From: Bacteroidetes bacterium UBA1947
Lineage (GTDB): Bacteria > Bacteroidota > Bacteroidia > Chitinophagales > Chitinophagaceae
DNA length: 33,214 nt
Direction of reading: 5' to 3'
Assembly: GCA_002336915.1 (NCBI GenBank)
Contig: DDET01000031.1
Span: forward strand, 44,414-77,627
Shown: positions 1 through 7,995 of the stretch, one piece after another
Layout: every line of letters begins with the position of its first letter
Position numbering within the stretch: the first letter of the stretch is position 1
Translations under genes and position numbers: made by a program
Notes under the pieces: generated by a model
Database searches by the model: none
Told to the model about the DNA's origin: nothing
The model's input: the letters and a program-made list of their open reading frames with translations, nothing else

Positions 1-1140
1 CTGCAGGATAAAATGGGCATGACCAGCCACCACCCACGCTGGGCAGTGGCTTATAAATTTAAAGCAAGGCAGGCTACAAGTAAACTGCGTAAAGTGGAAT
101 TCCAGGTGGGAAGGACGGGGGCGATAACGCCCGTTGCCAAAATTGACCCGGTGCATATAGGTGGTGTTACGGTAACATCAATATCTCTATTCAACGAAGA
201 TGTGGTACGGGAAAAAGATGTGCGTATAGGTGATACCGTATTGGTAGAGCGCGCAGGCGATGTAATACCCTATATAGTAAAGCCATTGGCGGAGCTGCGC
301 GATGGCAGCGAGGAAATGATAAAATTCCCCACTCACTGCCCGGTATGCGAGAGCGCATTGGTGAAAGCAGAAGGCGAAGCCGCATGGCGCTGTGATAATG
401 CCAACTGCCCTACACAGGTGGTAGAACGCATCATCCACTACGTGAGCAAAGATGCTATGGACATACGCAACCTGGGCGGGGCCAATGTGCTGAAATTCTA
501 CGAACTGGGCTTACTGAAAGACATACCCGGCATATATAATATAGACTGGGATAAGATAGTAGCATTGGAGGGCTTCGGTGAAAAATCGATCACGAACCTG
601 CAGCAATCTATTGAGAACTCGAAAAAACAAACACTGAACAGACTAATATACGGGCTGGGCATACGCTATGTGGGCGAAACGACCGCAAAGACATTAGCTA
701 ATGCAATAGAAAACCTGGAAGAGCTCTATGACTGGGATATGGAAAAGCTTATCACGCTTGAAGACATAGGGCCTAAAGTTGCGGGCTCGGTATCACATTT
801 CTTTGCGCAGGAAGAGAACAGGGAAATGATAAAGCGGCTGAAGGATTCAGGCGTTAATATGATCAATGCGCACAGGGACCATTCGCAAAAAGAAGGCGTC
901 TTTTCGGGGAAGACATTTTTATTTACGGGTACGCTCAGCCATTTCAAGCGCAGCGATGCGGAAGCAATGGTGGAAGAAAAAGGCGGGTCAATACTGGGTG
1001 GAGTGAGCAGTAAACTAAATTACCTGGTGGTGGGCGAAGATGCAGGATCGAAACTGGAGAAGGCGAAGAAGCTTGGGAGTGTAAGTATACTTACAGAGGA
1101 AGAGTTTCTTCAATTGCTCAATGACTCAATGGCCCAATAG
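1..1140 (+). CDS. ligA: NAD-dependent DNA ligase LigA, C-terminal part (5' end outside window)
   Basis: LigA seals nicks in replicating and repaired DNA using NAD+ as AMP donor. The frame is open to base 1 (LQDK precedes the first ATG at 13), so the adenylation domain with its catalytic Lys is cut off. What remains is the end of the nucleotidyltransferase domain, the OB fold (GRTGAITPVAKIDPV..), a four-Cys zinc finger (CPVC..., then CDNANC, about residues 109-132 counted from the ATG at 13), the helix-hairpin-helix repeats and a C-terminal BRCT domain (GKTFLFTGTL...). All are intact, so the gene is truncated only by the window edge. Its last 15 bases overlap the 3' end of the convergent NadR-type kinase gene. 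Identification is confident from domain order and family signatures. Confidence 0.97.
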   Translation: MQDKMGMTSHHPRWAVAYKFKARQATSKLRKVEFQVGRTGAITPVAKIDPVHIGGVTVTSISLFNEDVVREKDVRIGDTVLVERAGDVIPYIVKPLAELRDGSEEMIKFPTHCPVCESALVKAEGEAAWRCDNANCPTQVVERIIHYVSKDAMDIRNLGGANVLKFYELGLLKDIPGIYNIDWDKIVALEGFGEKSITNLQQSIENSKKQTLNRLIYGLGIRYVGETTAKTLANAIENLEELYDWDMEKLITLEDIGPKVAGSVSHFFAQEENREMIKRLKDSGVNMINAHRDHSQKEGVFSGKTFLFTGTLSHFKRSDAEAMVEEKGGSILGGVSSKLNYLVVGEDAGSKLEKAKKLGSVSILTEEEFLQLLNDSMAQ

Positions 1141-1650
1141 CTCAATGGCCTGCAAAGCTTTGCTTAATCTTTCCTGCTCATTGCCACTTATATCAGCCCA
1201 TGGGGTGTTGCTGTTTATAACCACATCGCGGTAGGCATTGTAGAAGTGTAACCTGGCCTCCGGTGTGGGGTGCTCACGCAAGGGGTCGTCCTGCCAGGGC
1301 ACATCTATATTGGTGAGCAGGTATAGATCGTACTTGCGCCGGGCTATTTCTTCCAGTATCCACCGGTGTACGCGGCCATATTTTGATTCGCCCCAAACCT
1401 TTAGTACGTAGAGATCTGTATCGCAAATGAGGTAGTTGTTTGCCTGTTGTATCAATCTGTCTTCGCTTGCTACCTGTCCTTTGGCTATGAGCAGCTGGTC
1501 GTCCTCAGTGTAAGGACGGTCCAGTGATTCAAGATATTCACGGGCATATTCCGGCACCCAGACAGTATTCAATGCGGTGGCAAGGGCCTCGCTGAGCGTG
1601 CTCTTACCTGTGGATTCAGGCCCGACGACCACTATTTTTTTAATGCTCAT
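1126..1650 (-). CDS. NadR-type ribosylnicotinamide kinase (AAA_28 family)
   Basis: This 174-residue P-loop kinase resembles the C-terminal kinase domain of NadR, which phosphorylates nicotinamide riboside to NMN. Visible are the Walker A motif GPESTGKST (residues 10-18), the EYAREYL stretch after it and the CDTD motif in mid-protein, all typical of the NadR kinase domain. The NMN adenylyltransferase and HTH domains of enterobacterial NadR are absent. It is the last gene of a minus-strand set led by pnuC. Its start (1650) overlaps the PAP2 stop by 11 bases, which suggests translational coupling. With PnuC importing the riboside, it would trap it in the cytoplasm as NMN. The substrate is inferred from family and neighbour; another nucleoside kinase activity is possible. 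Confidence 0.85.
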   Translation of the reverse strand: MSIKKIVVVGPESTGKSTLSEALATALNTVWVPEYAREYLESLDRPYTEDDQLLIAKGQVASEDRLIQQANNYLICDTDLYVLKVWGESKYGRVHRWILEEIARRKYDLYLLTNIDVPWQDDPLREHPTPEARLHFYNAYRDVVINSNTPWADISGNEQERLSKALQAIELLGH

Positions 1651-2287
1651 TTAAAGTGTGCGCATTTTGTTTTTTGAGCTTTCGGTGCTGCAACCATTTT
1701 TGTCCCCGGTAGCTAAGATAAGAAGAGCCTGCACCTACCAATGCGCCAACAAATAAATCGCTGGGATAGTGCTGACCGAGATACAAACGTGAATAAGTGA
1801 CCGCGCATGCGTATAGGTAAGAGGGTGCTATCACATACCATTTGGGATATTCAAGACTTAAAGATGTAGCGGTGGCAAAGCAAATGGTAGTATGTCCTGA
1901 AGGCATGGACGGGTCTTTATCGTATTTGTAGGGAATGATATCGGGATAAGTTTCGTAGGGACGCGGACGACCGATAAGGTACCTTGAGCTTTCCTCCAGT
2001 ACTGCCGCTATGACCAGGCCACCTGCGGTTTGCCAACCTCGTTGTATAGTTCTGGCATCGTGCCGAGCATAACCACAGATCAACTGGCCAAGGGGCACAG
2101 CAATATTTACAGGTACATAAGTATCTGAAAGAAATTTCATGGTGCCGTCAAAAGATGGATTGCGATCGCGGTATATACTGCGCAGCCATGTGATATCTTT
2201 TCCCTGCCCGGAAACCATATTGGGGTTAAATAGCAATAGGGCTATTATACTGATGCAGGCTTTTGTGTATGATATAATTTTTGCCAT
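1640..2287 (-). CDS. PAP2-family membrane-associated phosphatase
   Basis: This 215-residue protein carries all three phosphatidic acid phosphatase (PAP2) motifs: R-x6-RP within SRYLIGRPRP, the PSGH motif, and SR-x5-H-x3-D in SRLYLGQHYPSD. The N-terminus (about residues 1-27, ending NMVSG) looks like a signal peptide or membrane anchor, so the active site would face the periplasm. PAP2 enzymes dephosphorylate lipid or undecaprenyl phosphates; the substrate cannot be read here. The gene sits between pnuC and the kinase. Its 5' end overlaps pnuC by 43 bases and its 3' end overlaps the kinase by 11 bases. A periplasmic phosphatase in this position could strip phosphate from NMN before PnuC uptake, but that is conjecture. 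Confidence 0.85.
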   Translation of the reverse strand: MAKIISYTKACISIIALLLFNPNMVSGQGKDITWLRSIYRDRNPSFDGTMKFLSDTYVPVNIAVPLGQLICGYARHDARTIQRGWQTAGGLVIAAVLEESSRYLIGRPRPYETYPDIIPYKYDKDPSMPSGHTTICFATATSLSLEYPKWYVIAPSYLYACAVTYSRLYLGQHYPSDLFVGALVGAGSSYLSYRGQKWLQHRKLKKQNAHTLNEH

Positions 2288-2892
2288 TCGAAGTAGCCAA
2301 AAATAGCTACAATAAATAAGAAGAGGTAAAGAACCGCAGAGAATGGCATTCCCTTATATACGAGAATGGGTACTGCGACGATGTTTGATAGGTTGAGCAA
2401 GAGCCAGTTCTCCACTTTTCTTTTTGCCAGGAGCCACATGCCGGCCCATGCGGTTGCAGATATGAAGGCATCCCAAAAGGCTACATCGGATATTTTGTAG
2501 CCGGCAAAAACTGCCGGGAACACTTTGATGAGCAACAAGTACAATATAAGCCAGGCTGATAACACAATGGCCGCAGTGATGAGCCAATCCTTTTTGCTGT
2601 TACGCGTTATGGGCAGGTGTGTGCCATTACCCCTTCGCTTTACCCAAAGCAGCCAGCCATAAACACTCATAATGAAATAATAGGTGTTCAGGATAGCATC
2701 GGCATAAAGGCCTATGGCAATGAACAAATAAGCGTAGATGATCGTACTGATGATGCCTGCCGGGTAAAGCAATACTTTGTTGCTACGCGCCAGCAACACT
2801 TCCGCTATTGCAAAGAAGATACCCAGCCACTCCAGCAGGGAGGTGGCTTTGGCCTGTGTAATAAAAGCGTTGAAAAAATCGTTAATACTCAA
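2245..2892 (-). CDS. pnuC: PnuC-family nicotinamide riboside transporter
   Basis: This 215-residue, strongly hydrophobic protein has about seven membrane spans. The PnuC signatures are present: an N-terminal W-x-G-x-x-F-A-I-x-E-V segment, a mid-protein YYFIMSVYGWLLW stretch, and a C-terminal NIVAVPILVYKGMPFSAVLY segment ending in GYFEW. PnuC proteins move nicotinamide riboside by facilitated diffusion, driven by intracellular phosphorylation. The NadR-type kinase two genes downstream fits that exactly. Some Bacteroidota relatives (PnuT) carry thiamine, but these normally sit beside thiamine pyrophosphokinase, which is absent here. The gene diverges from the sugar-dehydrogenase-like gene across only 94 bp, and I see no riboswitch in that gap. 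Confidence 0.9.
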   Translation of the reverse strand: MSINDFFNAFITQAKATSLLEWLGIFFAIAEVLLARSNKVLLYPAGIISTIIYAYLFIAIGLYADAILNTYYFIMSVYGWLLWVKRRGNGTHLPITRNSKKDWLITAAIVLSAWLILYLLLIKVFPAVFAGYKISDVAFWDAFISATAWAGMWLLAKRKVENWLLLNLSNIVAVPILVYKGMPFSAVLYLFLFIVAIFGYFEWQKLYHTQKPASV

Positions 2893-2937
2893 GGTGTAAA
2901 AATACGCGGGTTTAAATATAATGTGTTTTTAATGGTA

Positions 2938-2945
2938 TAATTTTG
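2938..2945 (+). promoter_or_regulatory. Bacteroidota -7 promoter element TAATTTTG
   Basis: TAATTTTG matches the Bacteroidota -7 consensus TAnnTTTG perfectly. It lies 41 bp before the ATG of the secreted sugar-dehydrogenase-like gene. I see no clear -33 TTTG at the usual distance, and no Crp/Fnr-like palindrome upstream. Confidence 0.45.
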
Positions 2946-2986
2946 TTGTCGGGAGTAAATAATATTCACCTTTAAAATTTTGGGGT

Positions 2987-4330
2987 ATGAAAAAGCTGTT
3001 TTACCTGCTATTGCTAATTAGTGGTTTAAGCGTTCATAAAGTACAAGCGCAATTGTCCATAAGGGTAGTAAAGGACTCCCTGTTCATACCATGGGAAATA
3101 ATATACGGGCCGGACGGCAATATCTGGTTTGATCAAAAGAACGGCTATGTGTGCAAGCTGGACCCGGTGACAGGGGTAACCGATACCATATACCATGAAG
3201 CTAATACCGTGATAAATGGCGAGGGCGGCATGGTAGGCATGGCGCTGCACCCATCGTTCCCGGACTCGGCATACATTTACATCGCTTACGAATACAAACC
3301 CGATGTGAATCATTATTATGAGCGCGTGGCGCGGTATACCTACAATGGCAGCACCCTGGTAAACCAAATAGTGCTCCTGGACAGCATAACGGGTGCGTCA
3401 TACCACAACGGCTGCAGGCTGCTGATCGTGAACGACAAACTGTTTATAACTACCGGAGACGCCACTGTAGGCAGCAATGCACAAGACCTGCTATCGAACA
3501 ATGGTAAGATACTGCGTATAAACCTGGATGGCAGCATACCCGCAGATAACCCCATAGCAAACAGCCCAATATGGTGCTGGGGACAAAGAAATGCCCAGGG
3601 TATGGTATATGCCAACAATATACTGTACAGCTCTATGCACGGCAATACCACCGACGACGAGATAAATATTATAGTAAAAGGCAGGAACTATGGGTGGCCT
3701 ACAGTAGAGGGATATTGCGACCAGCCGGCTGAGATGACCTTTTGTACAGACTCAAATGTAAAAGAACCCATATTTGCCTGGACGCCTACGGTGGCAACCT
3801 GCGGTATTGACTATTACAACCTGAACATGTTCCCCGCATGGCAAAACTCTTTGTTGCTGTGTACTTTGAAAGATACCTCACTGCACCAGCTGAAGCTGAA
3901 TGCGACGCATGACTCAATACTAAGCGACACGAGGGTGTTTGTGCACAATGGCAGGCTGAGGGATATTTGCATAGCACCTAATGGCAAGATATACCTCTCC
4001 ACCAGTAACAGTAATGCAGCGGATAATGGCATACATACGGACAGGATCATAGAACTGTATGATTCAGCCACAGCCGTACGCGAAATAAACACCGCAAATG
4101 CGCTTAACATTTACCCGAACCCGGCGAAGGAACAAATAACAGTTAAACTCAATAGCATAGGCAGAAGCGAATATGAGATCATAAATCCTGTAGGACAAAC
4201 TATGCTAAGGGGCAGCGTTAACGGAAATACTGCAAACATATCCATTTCATCTATACCTAAAGGAGTTTACTATATCAGGCTGGTGGCTGAGAGCGGCCAA
4301 ATATCAAGCGGAAAAATAATGAAAGAGTAA
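2987..4330 (+). CDS. Secreted glucose/sorbosone dehydrogenase-like beta-propeller with type IX sorting domain
   Basis: The 447-residue product starts with a signal peptide (MKKLFYLLLLISGLSVHKVQAQ). A six-bladed propeller of the PQQ-dependent glucose/sorbosone dehydrogenase (GSDH) type follows: IPWEIIYGPDGNIWF, then GMVGMALHPSFPDS, GDATVGSNAQDLLSNNGKILRINLDG, and WGQRNAQGM. From about residue 370 the chain turns into a type IX secretion C-terminal domain (LNIYPNPAKEQITVKL ... KGVYYIRL). It should therefore be exported by Sec, moved over the outer membrane by the Por system, and released or anchored at the surface. The family oxidises sugars or related alcohols with PQQ; whether this protein binds PQQ cannot be read. 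It has its own promoter and is followed by tRNA-Phe. Confidence 0.88.
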   Translation: MKKLFYLLLLISGLSVHKVQAQLSIRVVKDSLFIPWEIIYGPDGNIWFDQKNGYVCKLDPVTGVTDTIYHEANTVINGEGGMVGMALHPSFPDSAYIYIAYEYKPDVNHYYERVARYTYNGSTLVNQIVLLDSITGASYHNGCRLLIVNDKLFITTGDATVGSNAQDLLSNNGKILRINLDGSIPADNPIANSPIWCWGQRNAQGMVYANNILYSSMHGNTTDDEINIIVKGRNYGWPTVEGYCDQPAEMTFCTDSNVKEPIFAWTPTVATCGIDYYNLNMFPAWQNSLLLCTLKDTSLHQLKLNATHDSILSDTRVFVHNGRLRDICIAPNGKIYLSTSNSNAADNGIHTDRIIELYDSATAVREINTANALNIYPNPAKEQITVKLNSIGRSEYEIINPVGQTMLRGSVNGNTANISISSIPKGVYYIRLVAESGQISSGKIMKE

Positions 4331-4344
4331 AGCCGAGAGTTATT

Positions 4345-4375
4345 TTTGGATAATTGCCGATAAGTTTTATTTTTG
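4345..4375 (+). promoter_or_regulatory. Promoter of tRNA-Phe: TTTG-N19-TAnnTTTG
   Basis: A TTTG at 4345-4348 and TATTTTTG at 4368-4375 are separated by 19 bp. This is the textbook Bacteroidota arrangement of -33 and -7 elements. Transcription would start around 4382, about 11 bases before the mature tRNA 5' end. Confidence 0.6.
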
Positions 4376-4392
4376 CACTCCCTTTACGGGTT

Positions 4393-4468
4393 GGTGCGGT
4401 AGCTCAGTCGGTAGAGCAAAGGACTGAAAATCCTTGTGTCGCCGGTTCGATCCCGGCCCACACCACCA
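4393..4468 (+). tRNA. tRNA-Phe (GAA), CCA encoded
   Basis: A 76-base cloverleaf folds completely. D stem GCTC/GAGC, anticodon stem AAGGA/TCCTT with loop CTGAAAA (anticodon GAA at 4426-4428), variable loop GTGTC, T stem GCCGG/CCGGC with loop TTCGATC, discriminator A at 4465 and encoded CCA at 4466-4468. The acceptor stem is GGTGCGG against CCACACC. Six of seven pairs are Watson-Crick and pair 5:68 is a C-A mismatch. Its own promoter lies upstream and a terminator directly downstream, so it is a single-gene unit. Confidence 0.97.
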
Positions 4469-4475
4469 GAATTGC

Positions 4476-4506
4476 AAGAGCCTTCCAGAACGGAAGGCTC
4501 TTTGTT
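4476..4506 (+). terminator. Rho-independent terminator after tRNA-Phe
   Basis: An 11-bp stem (arms 4476-4486 and 4492-4502, core GAGCCTTCC/GGAAGGCTC) with the 5-base loop AGAAC starts 7 bases after the tRNA CCA end and runs into a T-rich stretch (TTTGTTTAT). It ends the tRNA transcript. Confidence 0.85.
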
Positions 4507-4541
4507 TATGTCACTATTCTAATACATAATTTTATTTCCCG

Positions 4542-5309
4542 TCATTTAAAGTTCTGCCTGATGGCATTGAGCAGTTGTCGGCCATTCCAATGTCCATCAA
4601 CAATAATTCTTCTTATTGTAAAAAGCGGTTCGCTCACATCGCATTTGCCTGAGAGTTGAAAAGCTGCAGTGTAACCATGTGTTTTAAGCCGGCTAATAGC
4701 ATCAGCACTCCAAATTCCGTTCGGATATGCAAAGTATTTAATTTCCTTTCCCGTGATCTGCCTGAGCTGGGTAACGGGCTTTACGATCTGTTTATCCCAG
4801 TCGGTTTCTTTGTAGCCGGTAACATTGTGGTGATCCCATGTGTGACAGCCTATTACATGTCCTTTGCGTGCCAGGTCACGCACCTGGGCAGCGCTCATAA
4901 AGTTGTGCCGGCTCAGCGTTACCGTCATTATAAAAAAGACAGCCTTTATGCCCGCTTTTTCCAGTATGGGTTCGGCATTCTGATACTGTGACAGAGCGCC
5001 ATCGTCAAATGTGATCATGACCGGCCGGGATGGTAAGGGAGCTCCGTTCTGAAGGTAAGCTACAAGTTCATCGGGCAAAATGGGATGGTAGCCGCTATCG
5101 CGGAGGACCTTCATGTGTTCATAAAAAGTAGCAGGAGGAGTGATGTATGTTCGTGCTGTTTTTGAATCCGTAGTTTGCCATGGCCGCAGCTGGTGGTAAC
5201 ATAAGACCGGCACCTGCATTATAGCCGCAACAGACCTTTTAGCAGCAAATACGTGGAACGCAAGCGAGAACGCAAGTAAAAGACAAATGGCCTTTCTAAA
5301 ACCTAACAT
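4542..5309 (-). CDS. Exported polysaccharide deacetylase (NodB homology domain)
   Basis: The 255-residue product has an N-terminal hydrophobic signal (residues 1-23, ending HVFAA) followed by a carbohydrate esterase 4/NodB domain. The catalytic and metal residues are visible: TFDDG (residues 100-104), the H-x3-H metal pair in HTWDH (156-160), and FAYPNG. These enzymes remove N-acetyl (sometimes O-acetyl) groups from GlcNAc-containing polymers in the periplasm or at the surface. The LCYHQL and ILPDEL parts recall PgaB/IcaB-type proteins, but no poly-GlcNAc synthesis genes are nearby, so the substrate is open. It starts 38 bp after the Lon-like protease stop on the same strand and is probably cotranscribed with it. 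Confidence 0.87.
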   Translation of the reverse strand: MLGFRKAICLLLAFSLAFHVFAAKRSVAAIMQVPVLCYHQLRPWQTTDSKTARTYITPPATFYEHMKVLRDSGYHPILPDELVAYLQNGAPLPSRPVMITFDDGALSQYQNAEPILEKAGIKAVFFIMTVTLSRHNFMSAAQVRDLARKGHVIGCHTWDHHNVTGYKETDWDKQIVKPVTQLRQITGKEIKYFAYPNGIWSADAISRLKTHGYTAAFQLSGKCDVSEPLFTIRRIIVDGHWNGRQLLNAIRQNFK

Positions 5310-5347
5310 GCAGATGATTTATTAAAAAGTATTGAATTGAACCGTAC

Positions 5348-7741
5348 TTATTCCAAAACCATTATTTCCTCTTCGCCCGGTGCATTAAAAGACCTTAATC
5401 TTTCCCCATACAAATTGAGGGTATTATTCACACATGAAAAAACCGTTTCATCCTCCCAGATGCTACCTGCTTTTACACCAGTCAGTATCTCGATACCATC
5501 GTCGATAGTTTCTACAGCCCATACATTGAACTTCTTTTCTTTCACGGCTTCCAGTATCTCTTCTTTGAGCATCAGGTTCCTTACATTGGCTAAAGGTATC
5601 ATCACGCCTTGTGCCCCGTCGAGCCCGGAATTTTTACAAATCTCAAAAAAGCCTTCGATCTTTTCATTTACACCACCAATTGGCTGAACCTCGCCTCTCT
5701 GGTTTACAGAGCCTGTAACAGCAACCCCCTGCTTTAAAGGCAAACTGGAGAGTGCGGAGAGAATAGTATACAATTCAGCGCTGGATGCGCTGTCGCCTTC
5801 CACCTCGGAATAACTCTGCTCAAACACGAGCCTGGCAGCAAGGCTGGCAGGTTTGTCCTGCATGAACTTACCTGATAAATAGCCGGTAAGGATCATGACG
5901 CCTTTTGTGTGAATACGGCCACTCAGCTCTGCCTCGCGTTCTATTGCAATAATCCCTTCCTTGCCAGGACCTACGGTACAAGTAATACGGTTGGGCATGC
6001 CAAAGGACATGTCGCCTAATTCCATTACAGACAAGCCATTCACCTGTCCTATTTTTTCGCCCTGCACGTCAATAAATATCTGCTTATTGAGGATCATCTC
6101 GCTGATCTTCTCCTGGATGAGATTGGAACGATAGACCTTTTCTTCAATGGTCCTGGTAATGTGTTCTCCTGAGATCTTATCCTGCTGTTGTTCGGCTGCA
6201 TAGTAATTGGCTTCACGAACAATATCTGATACTTTGCCCAAAAGGGTACTTAACTTGTACTGATCTTCAGCAAGCCGGGAGCCATACTCAATAACCCTGG
6301 CCATAGCATTTTTATCTAAGGGCAATAGCTGCTCTTTTTCACAGGTCGTAGTTAGATATCCACAGTACTCACGAATATTTTGATCGTTGCGGTCCATAGA
6401 GCTATCAAAGTCAGCTTTCACTTTGAACAATTCCCTGAAGTCACTATCGTAGCGGTACAGCAAATGATAGTAAAAAGCATTCCCGATAAGCACTACCTTG
6501 AGGTCAAGAGGTATTGGTACAGGTTTTAACGTGCGGGTGGTCAAATAGCCCAGTTGGTCTGTAGCCTCTTCTATTATGATCTCGTTATTTTTCAGGGCCT
6601 TTTTTAAACCATTCCATGCAAAGTAATTTCCCAGCAACTCACCGACATTGACAACGAGATAGCCACCATTGGCACTATGAAGGGAGCCTTTACGTATCAT
6701 AGTGAAGTCCGTAATAAGTGTACCCATAAAGGACTCCTTTTCTACTCTGCCAAAAAGATTATTGTATGTTGGGTTGTTTTCGATAACAACAGGTGCGCCT
6801 TTCAGCTCAGTATTGTCTACAAGTACTGTAACCTCGTACCTGTTAAGGAAGTTATTGCCGGGCACTTCGGCTGTAGGAACAACCGGGGCTTTAAATGAAA
6901 GAAGAAACTCTGACAGATTATCGAGTATATCAGCTTTTAATGAGCGCAAGTAAGCGCGTGCATCAGCACAATTTTTATATTTTTCACTTAAATCTTCAAT
7001 AAGGTTACCTGCCGCAAATTCTGCCACTTCCTTTGCCATTTCATCCAGGGCCTCATTTGTGGCCTTTTCATATTTACGCATATCGCGCAGGCTGGCATTG
7101 ATCTCGTCCCTTAACTCATCCTGTTTTTCATTCAGGGTATTTATTTCAGCTTCACTCAATTCGTTCAACTGCTTGTCGGTGATCGGCTTATTATTTTTGA
7201 GGGGGATAGTAACTATACCGGTTGGTGTTTGTTTGACCGTAAAAGACTTCTCCCGGGCCTTGTCGGCAATATCCTGGATTATTTTTGACTGCTGCAGCTC
7301 AAAAGCGCTGACAATTTTCTCTTTACGCTCTGAGTAATCTTCGCTTTCAAAGGCTTTTACCATGGACTGGTAAATGTCCTTGATGAGCGTCTTCATATCC
7401 TTTTTAAAGCTTACAGCCATACCCGCCGGAAGTTGCATTTTAGCCGGATGGTACGGGTCTTTAAAGTCATTGACGTAACACCAGTCCGGGGCCGGCTGTT
7501 CCTTTTTTGCAAGCTCTTCGATAAAGTTTCTTACAAGGGTCAATTTTCCCGTACCCGGTGCTCCTGATACATAGATATTAAAACCGCGTGCTTTCATTCC
7601 CAATCCCAGTTTCAAGGCCTTAATGGCCCTCTGCTGGCCAATTATTTCCTTGTAAGGCTGCTTGCCATTTTTCAATAGCTCCTCCAGGCCAGCGGGATCG
7701 CAGGCATTTCGAATTTCACCGGTAGTTAAGGTTTTCTGCAT
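5348..7741 (-). CDS. Lon-related ATP-dependent protease (AAA_32/LonB-like, COG1067 type)
   Basis: The 797-residue protein has an AAA_32-type ATPase region and a C-terminal Lon protease domain. Walker A is GAPGTGKLT (residues 60-68). The HSANGGYLVV segment is typical of this subfamily and of bacterial LonB/YcbZ relatives. The proteolytic Ser-Lys dyad is visible as GDSAS (Ser about 651) and GGVNEK (Lys about 694). The substrate-recognition N domain of classical Lon is missing, as usual for this group. The middle region (about 170-260) is highly charged and helical. It should act in the cytosol as an ATP-driven protease, possibly on damaged or regulatory proteins. It is preceded by a Crp/Fnr-like class II promoter (7767-7810), which suggests oxygen or redox control. 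Confidence 0.93.
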   Translation of the reverse strand: MQKTLTTGEIRNACDPAGLEELLKNGKQPYKEIIGQQRAIKALKLGLGMKARGFNIYVSGAPGTGKLTLVRNFIEELAKKEQPAPDWCYVNDFKDPYHPAKMQLPAGMAVSFKKDMKTLIKDIYQSMVKAFESEDYSERKEKIVSAFELQQSKIIQDIADKAREKSFTVKQTPTGIVTIPLKNNKPITDKQLNELSEAEINTLNEKQDELRDEINASLRDMRKYEKATNEALDEMAKEVAEFAAGNLIEDLSEKYKNCADARAYLRSLKADILDNLSEFLLSFKAPVVPTAEVPGNNFLNRYEVTVLVDNTELKGAPVVIENNPTYNNLFGRVEKESFMGTLITDFTMIRKGSLHSANGGYLVVNVGELLGNYFAWNGLKKALKNNEIIIEEATDQLGYLTTRTLKPVPIPLDLKVVLIGNAFYYHLLYRYDSDFRELFKVKADFDSSMDRNDQNIREYCGYLTTTCEKEQLLPLDKNAMARVIEYGSRLAEDQYKLSTLLGKVSDIVREANYYAAEQQQDKISGEHITRTIEEKVYRSNLIQEKISEMILNKQIFIDVQGEKIGQVNGLSVMELGDMSFGMPNRITCTVGPGKEGIIAIEREAELSGRIHTKGVMILTGYLSGKFMQDKPASLAARLVFEQSYSEVEGDSASSAELYTILSALSSLPLKQGVAVTGSVNQRGEVQPIGGVNEKIEGFFEICKNSGLDGAQGVMIPLANVRNLMLKEEILEAVKEKKFNVWAVETIDDGIEILTGVKAGSIWEDETVFSCVNNTLNLYGERLRSFNAPGEEEIMVLE

Positions 7742-7766
7742 AGTGGTTGAATGCTAATGTTCTCCG

Positions 7767-7810
7767 CAAACTTATCTATAGAGCACCCTAATAAAAATGA
7801 CGCATATCAG
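7767..7810 (-). promoter_or_regulatory. Crp/Fnr-type class II promoter of the Lon-like protease gene
   Basis: Read on the minus strand, TAAGTTTG (7774 to 7767) is a perfect TAnnTTTG -7 element, giving a leader of about 20 bases before the ATG at 7741. Exactly 22 bp upstream begins the site ATGAC-GCAT-ATCAG (7797-7810, plus-strand reading), a TGA-N6-TCA palindrome with one outer mismatch. Its centre is 33 bp from the -7 centre, about -40 from the start of transcription. The same geometry recurs at 9111-9154 and 19700-19743. Confidence 0.6.
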
Positions 7811-7837
7811 GATATACGGTGATCGAACTCAGTGAGC

Positions 7838-7857
7838 CTCGCATCAAATAATGCGAG
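7838..7857. other. Small inverted repeat in the lon / DUF6629 gap
   Basis: CTCGCAT and ATGCGAG flank the 6-base loop CAAATA. There is no T tract on either side and it is remote from both starts. It may be chance. Apart from the class II promoter at 7767-7810 I see nothing else convincing in the 254-bp gap between the two divergent genes. Confidence 0.25.
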
Positions 7858-7995
7858 ATGCCGGTTGAATTATCGCTACCTTGCTAATGTTGTATTCCCT
7901 CCAACCATAGTCCCGGCAGTACCCCGGACTCTTTTTTGGGCGTTATATGCCATTATTTCGTTGCGGTCATCATTTTTTCTTTTAAATCAACCGGT

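Noticed and set aside
2893..2986. NAD+ or thiamine riboswitch before pnuC
   Set aside because: The divergent gap is only 94 bp and I see no conserved stem pattern.
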